The position numbers and the translations under genes were made by a program. Positions 62,770 to 64,000 of a stretch of DNA of 64,000 nucleotides are shown here, piece by piece. The stretch is from Desulfitobacterium hafniense DCB-2 (lineage in GTDB: Bacteria > Bacillota > Desulfitobacteriia > Desulfitobacteriales > Desulfitobacteriaceae): contig NC_011830.1 in the NCBI RefSeq assembly GCF_000021925.1, positions 4,499,001 to 4,563,000 on the forward strand, in the 5' to 3' direction. Every line of letters begins with the position of its first letter. Position 1 is the stretch's first letter. The notes beneath the pieces were generated by a model, which worked only from the letters and a program-made list of their open reading frames with translations, was not told the origin of the DNA and made no database searches.

Positions 62770-64000
62770 TTACCGGCTATTCCCCAAGGCCTTACTTTCG
62801 TCAATCTCAAAGTAGACCTTTGTGCCCGTACCTTCGGTGCTCTCAATCTTTAAGACACTGCCGAAGGTATGCTTTAACCGTTTTTGAACATTATACAGCC
62901 CGACCCCACCCAAAGTCTTTTTGCCTGTACCCTCTTTTTCATTATTAAGGATTTCCATTCTCTGCTGTTCTGGAATCCCTATACCATCGTCAGTTACCTG
63001 GATCATGATCCGGCCTGACTCCCTGCTTATTTTGATTCGGACAGTTCCCTTTGCTTCTTTTTGGATAATGCCATGTCTTATCGCGTTCTCTACCAAAGGC
63101 TGTACGGAAAGAGCCGGAATCTGACATTGCAGCAGCTCAGGGGCGATATCGAAGATGATTTCCACTTTGCCCCCAAAGCGTGCTTTTTGGATATCCACAT
63201 AGCCATAGACCATCATCATTTCCCGCTCAATGCTGATCAACCCATTGGAGTGCTCAAAATCAAAAGAGCCCCGGAGATAATTGCTGAAGCTTCTTAAAAG
63301 CTCTCCCGCTTTATGGCTATCTGAATAGCAATAGGAGATAATGGTGTTCAAGGCATTATACAAGAAATGAGGCTTAATCTGGGAACGCAGAAAAGCATAT
63401 TCCTTTTCGATGGTTTCTTTCTCCTGCAACGCTAATTTTAAAGATATCTCCTTATTCTTCACATAGAGCTCGGTCAGTTGGACTGCCAAATAGACCATAA
63501 GCATGAGAGCAAAAATCAGGCTACAGATAAACCCCAAAAACATATCTTCCACTAATCCGAAGCTGAAAAATGCCAGATTTACCACGTATAAACTGAGTAC
63601 CCCCAAGGCACAGAGCAAGAAGCCAAATTTCGTCCTTTCCTGTTCATCCTCCTTTGCTTTGCTGTAGGTATAGACCGCTCTTATGAATATTCCGATATAA
63701 ATAACAAGCTCGGTTATGCCGATGGGAACACAAAGATAAGCGTATACCTTTAAAGGAGGAACCAGCAGGACCGCAGCAAATAGAGCATACATGCCTAAAA
63801 GCATCTGATACATTCTTTTCGGAATAAATGTTTTATCCAATTGATTCAGAAACAGAACCAAACTCATACCCGTGATCATCCGGGCAAGCTGAAGGAGTTT
63901 ATAAGCGTCATCAAAGGGGATATGGGGGAATAAAAACAAAAGCGTTCTTTCCCCATACATGGAATTGGTCAGGGCATGAGAAAAACAAACAACAGCCATG
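62770..64000 (-). CDS. LytS-type sensor histidine kinase (5' end outside window)
   Basis: At least 409 residues visible; the upstream end is cut. Six to seven membrane helices (7TMR-DISM-like, about residues 1-190) precede a His_kinase domain with the phospho-His in YAFLRSQIKPHFLYNALNTIISY and a GHKL ATPase with QPLVENAIRHGII, DDGIGIP and GGVGLYNVQKRL. It lies 35 bp upstream of the response regulator. Its signal is not known. Confidence 0.9.
   Translation of the reverse strand, partial: MAVVCFSHALTNSMYGERTLLFLFPHIPFDDAYKLLQLARMITGMSLVLFLNQLDKTFIPKRMYQMLLGMYALFAAVLLVPPLKVYAYLCVPIGITELVIYIGIFIRAVYTYSKAKEDEQERTKFGFLLCALGVLSLYVVNLAFFSFGLVEDMFLGFICSLIFALMLMVYLAVQLTELYVKNKEISLKLALQEKETIEKEYAFLRSQIKPHFLYNALNTIISYCYSDSHKAGELLRSFSNYLRGSFDFEHSNGLISIEREMMMVYGYVDIQKARFGGKVEIIFDIAPELLQCQIPALSVQPLVENAIRHGIIQKEAKGTVRIKISRESGRIMIQVTDDGIGIPEQQRMEILNNEKEGTGKKTLGGVGLYNVQKRLKHTFGSVLKIESTEGTGTKVYFEIDESKALGNSR

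Overview
The window looks like a chromosomal segment of a low-to-mid GC, anaerobic, spore-forming Firmicute of the Desulfitobacterium / Peptococcaceae type. This is an inference from content: sporulation genes yqfC/yqfD, a glycyl T-box leader, the HrcA/CIRCE heat-shock operon, a complete selenocysteine system next to a Tat-exported formate dehydrogenase, a membrane-bound group-4 [NiFe] hydrogenase, and a sortase with an LPXTG giant. Nearly everything is on the minus strand; the only plus-strand block is a FecBCD-type metal importer at 12.4-15.5 kb.

Layout. 1-3.9 kb: pyruvate phosphate dikinase (cut by the window edge), its regulatory kinase/phosphorylase and a CcpN-like CBS repressor. 4.0-7.4 kb: glyQ-glyS behind a T-box leader. 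7.4-8.5 kb: a short leader-controlled unit (own promoter, structured leader resembling a molybdenum/tungsten-cofactor riboswitch, 12-bp terminator hairpin) ahead of a CCG-type Fe-S protein and a DUF2325 protein. 8.5-15.5 kb: an uncharacterised metal-handling cluster (THEP1-like NTPase, SAM methyltransferase, DUF4213/DUF364 protein, permease-less ABC ATPase, UreG/HypB-like GTPase) divergent from a FecBCD importer. 15.8-24.8 kb: selB, selA, tRNA-Sec, fdhE, and fdhC-fdhB-fdhA, with an in-frame UGA and SECIS-like hairpin in fdhA. This neighbourhood contains both the Sec decoding machinery and its client enzyme.

25-35 kb: conserved housekeeping genes recO, deoC, era, cdd, dgkA, ybeY, pgpH, phoH, yqfD, yqfC, interrupted by a 561-bp structured non-coding gap. 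35-42.3 kb: six-gene hydrogenase-4-like operon (hyfB-C-E-F-G-I). 42.6-44.9 kb: GDSL hydrolase, YbaK, YqeY, rpsU, HIT protein. 45-54.1 kb: PEGA/deacetylase-like protein, mtaB, rsmE, prmA, dnaJ, dnaK, grpE, hrcA with a perfect CIRCE. 54.3-64 kb: class D-like sortase, a 2122-residue LPKTG surface protein, and a response regulator/sensor kinase pair.

How they fit together: formate oxidation at the outer face (FdhABC) needs selenocysteine, Mo/W cofactor and iron-sulfur clusters, and the flanking genes supply selenocysteine decoding and plausibly metal acquisition. The best candidate for an undescribed system is the 7.4-15.5 kb metal-handling region with its putative riboswitch. The strongest unexplained non-coding signals are the 561-bp gap between cdd and dgkA, the hairpin that sequesters the yqfC ribosome-binding site, and two copies of a GGGACAGGTCC inverted-repeat element.
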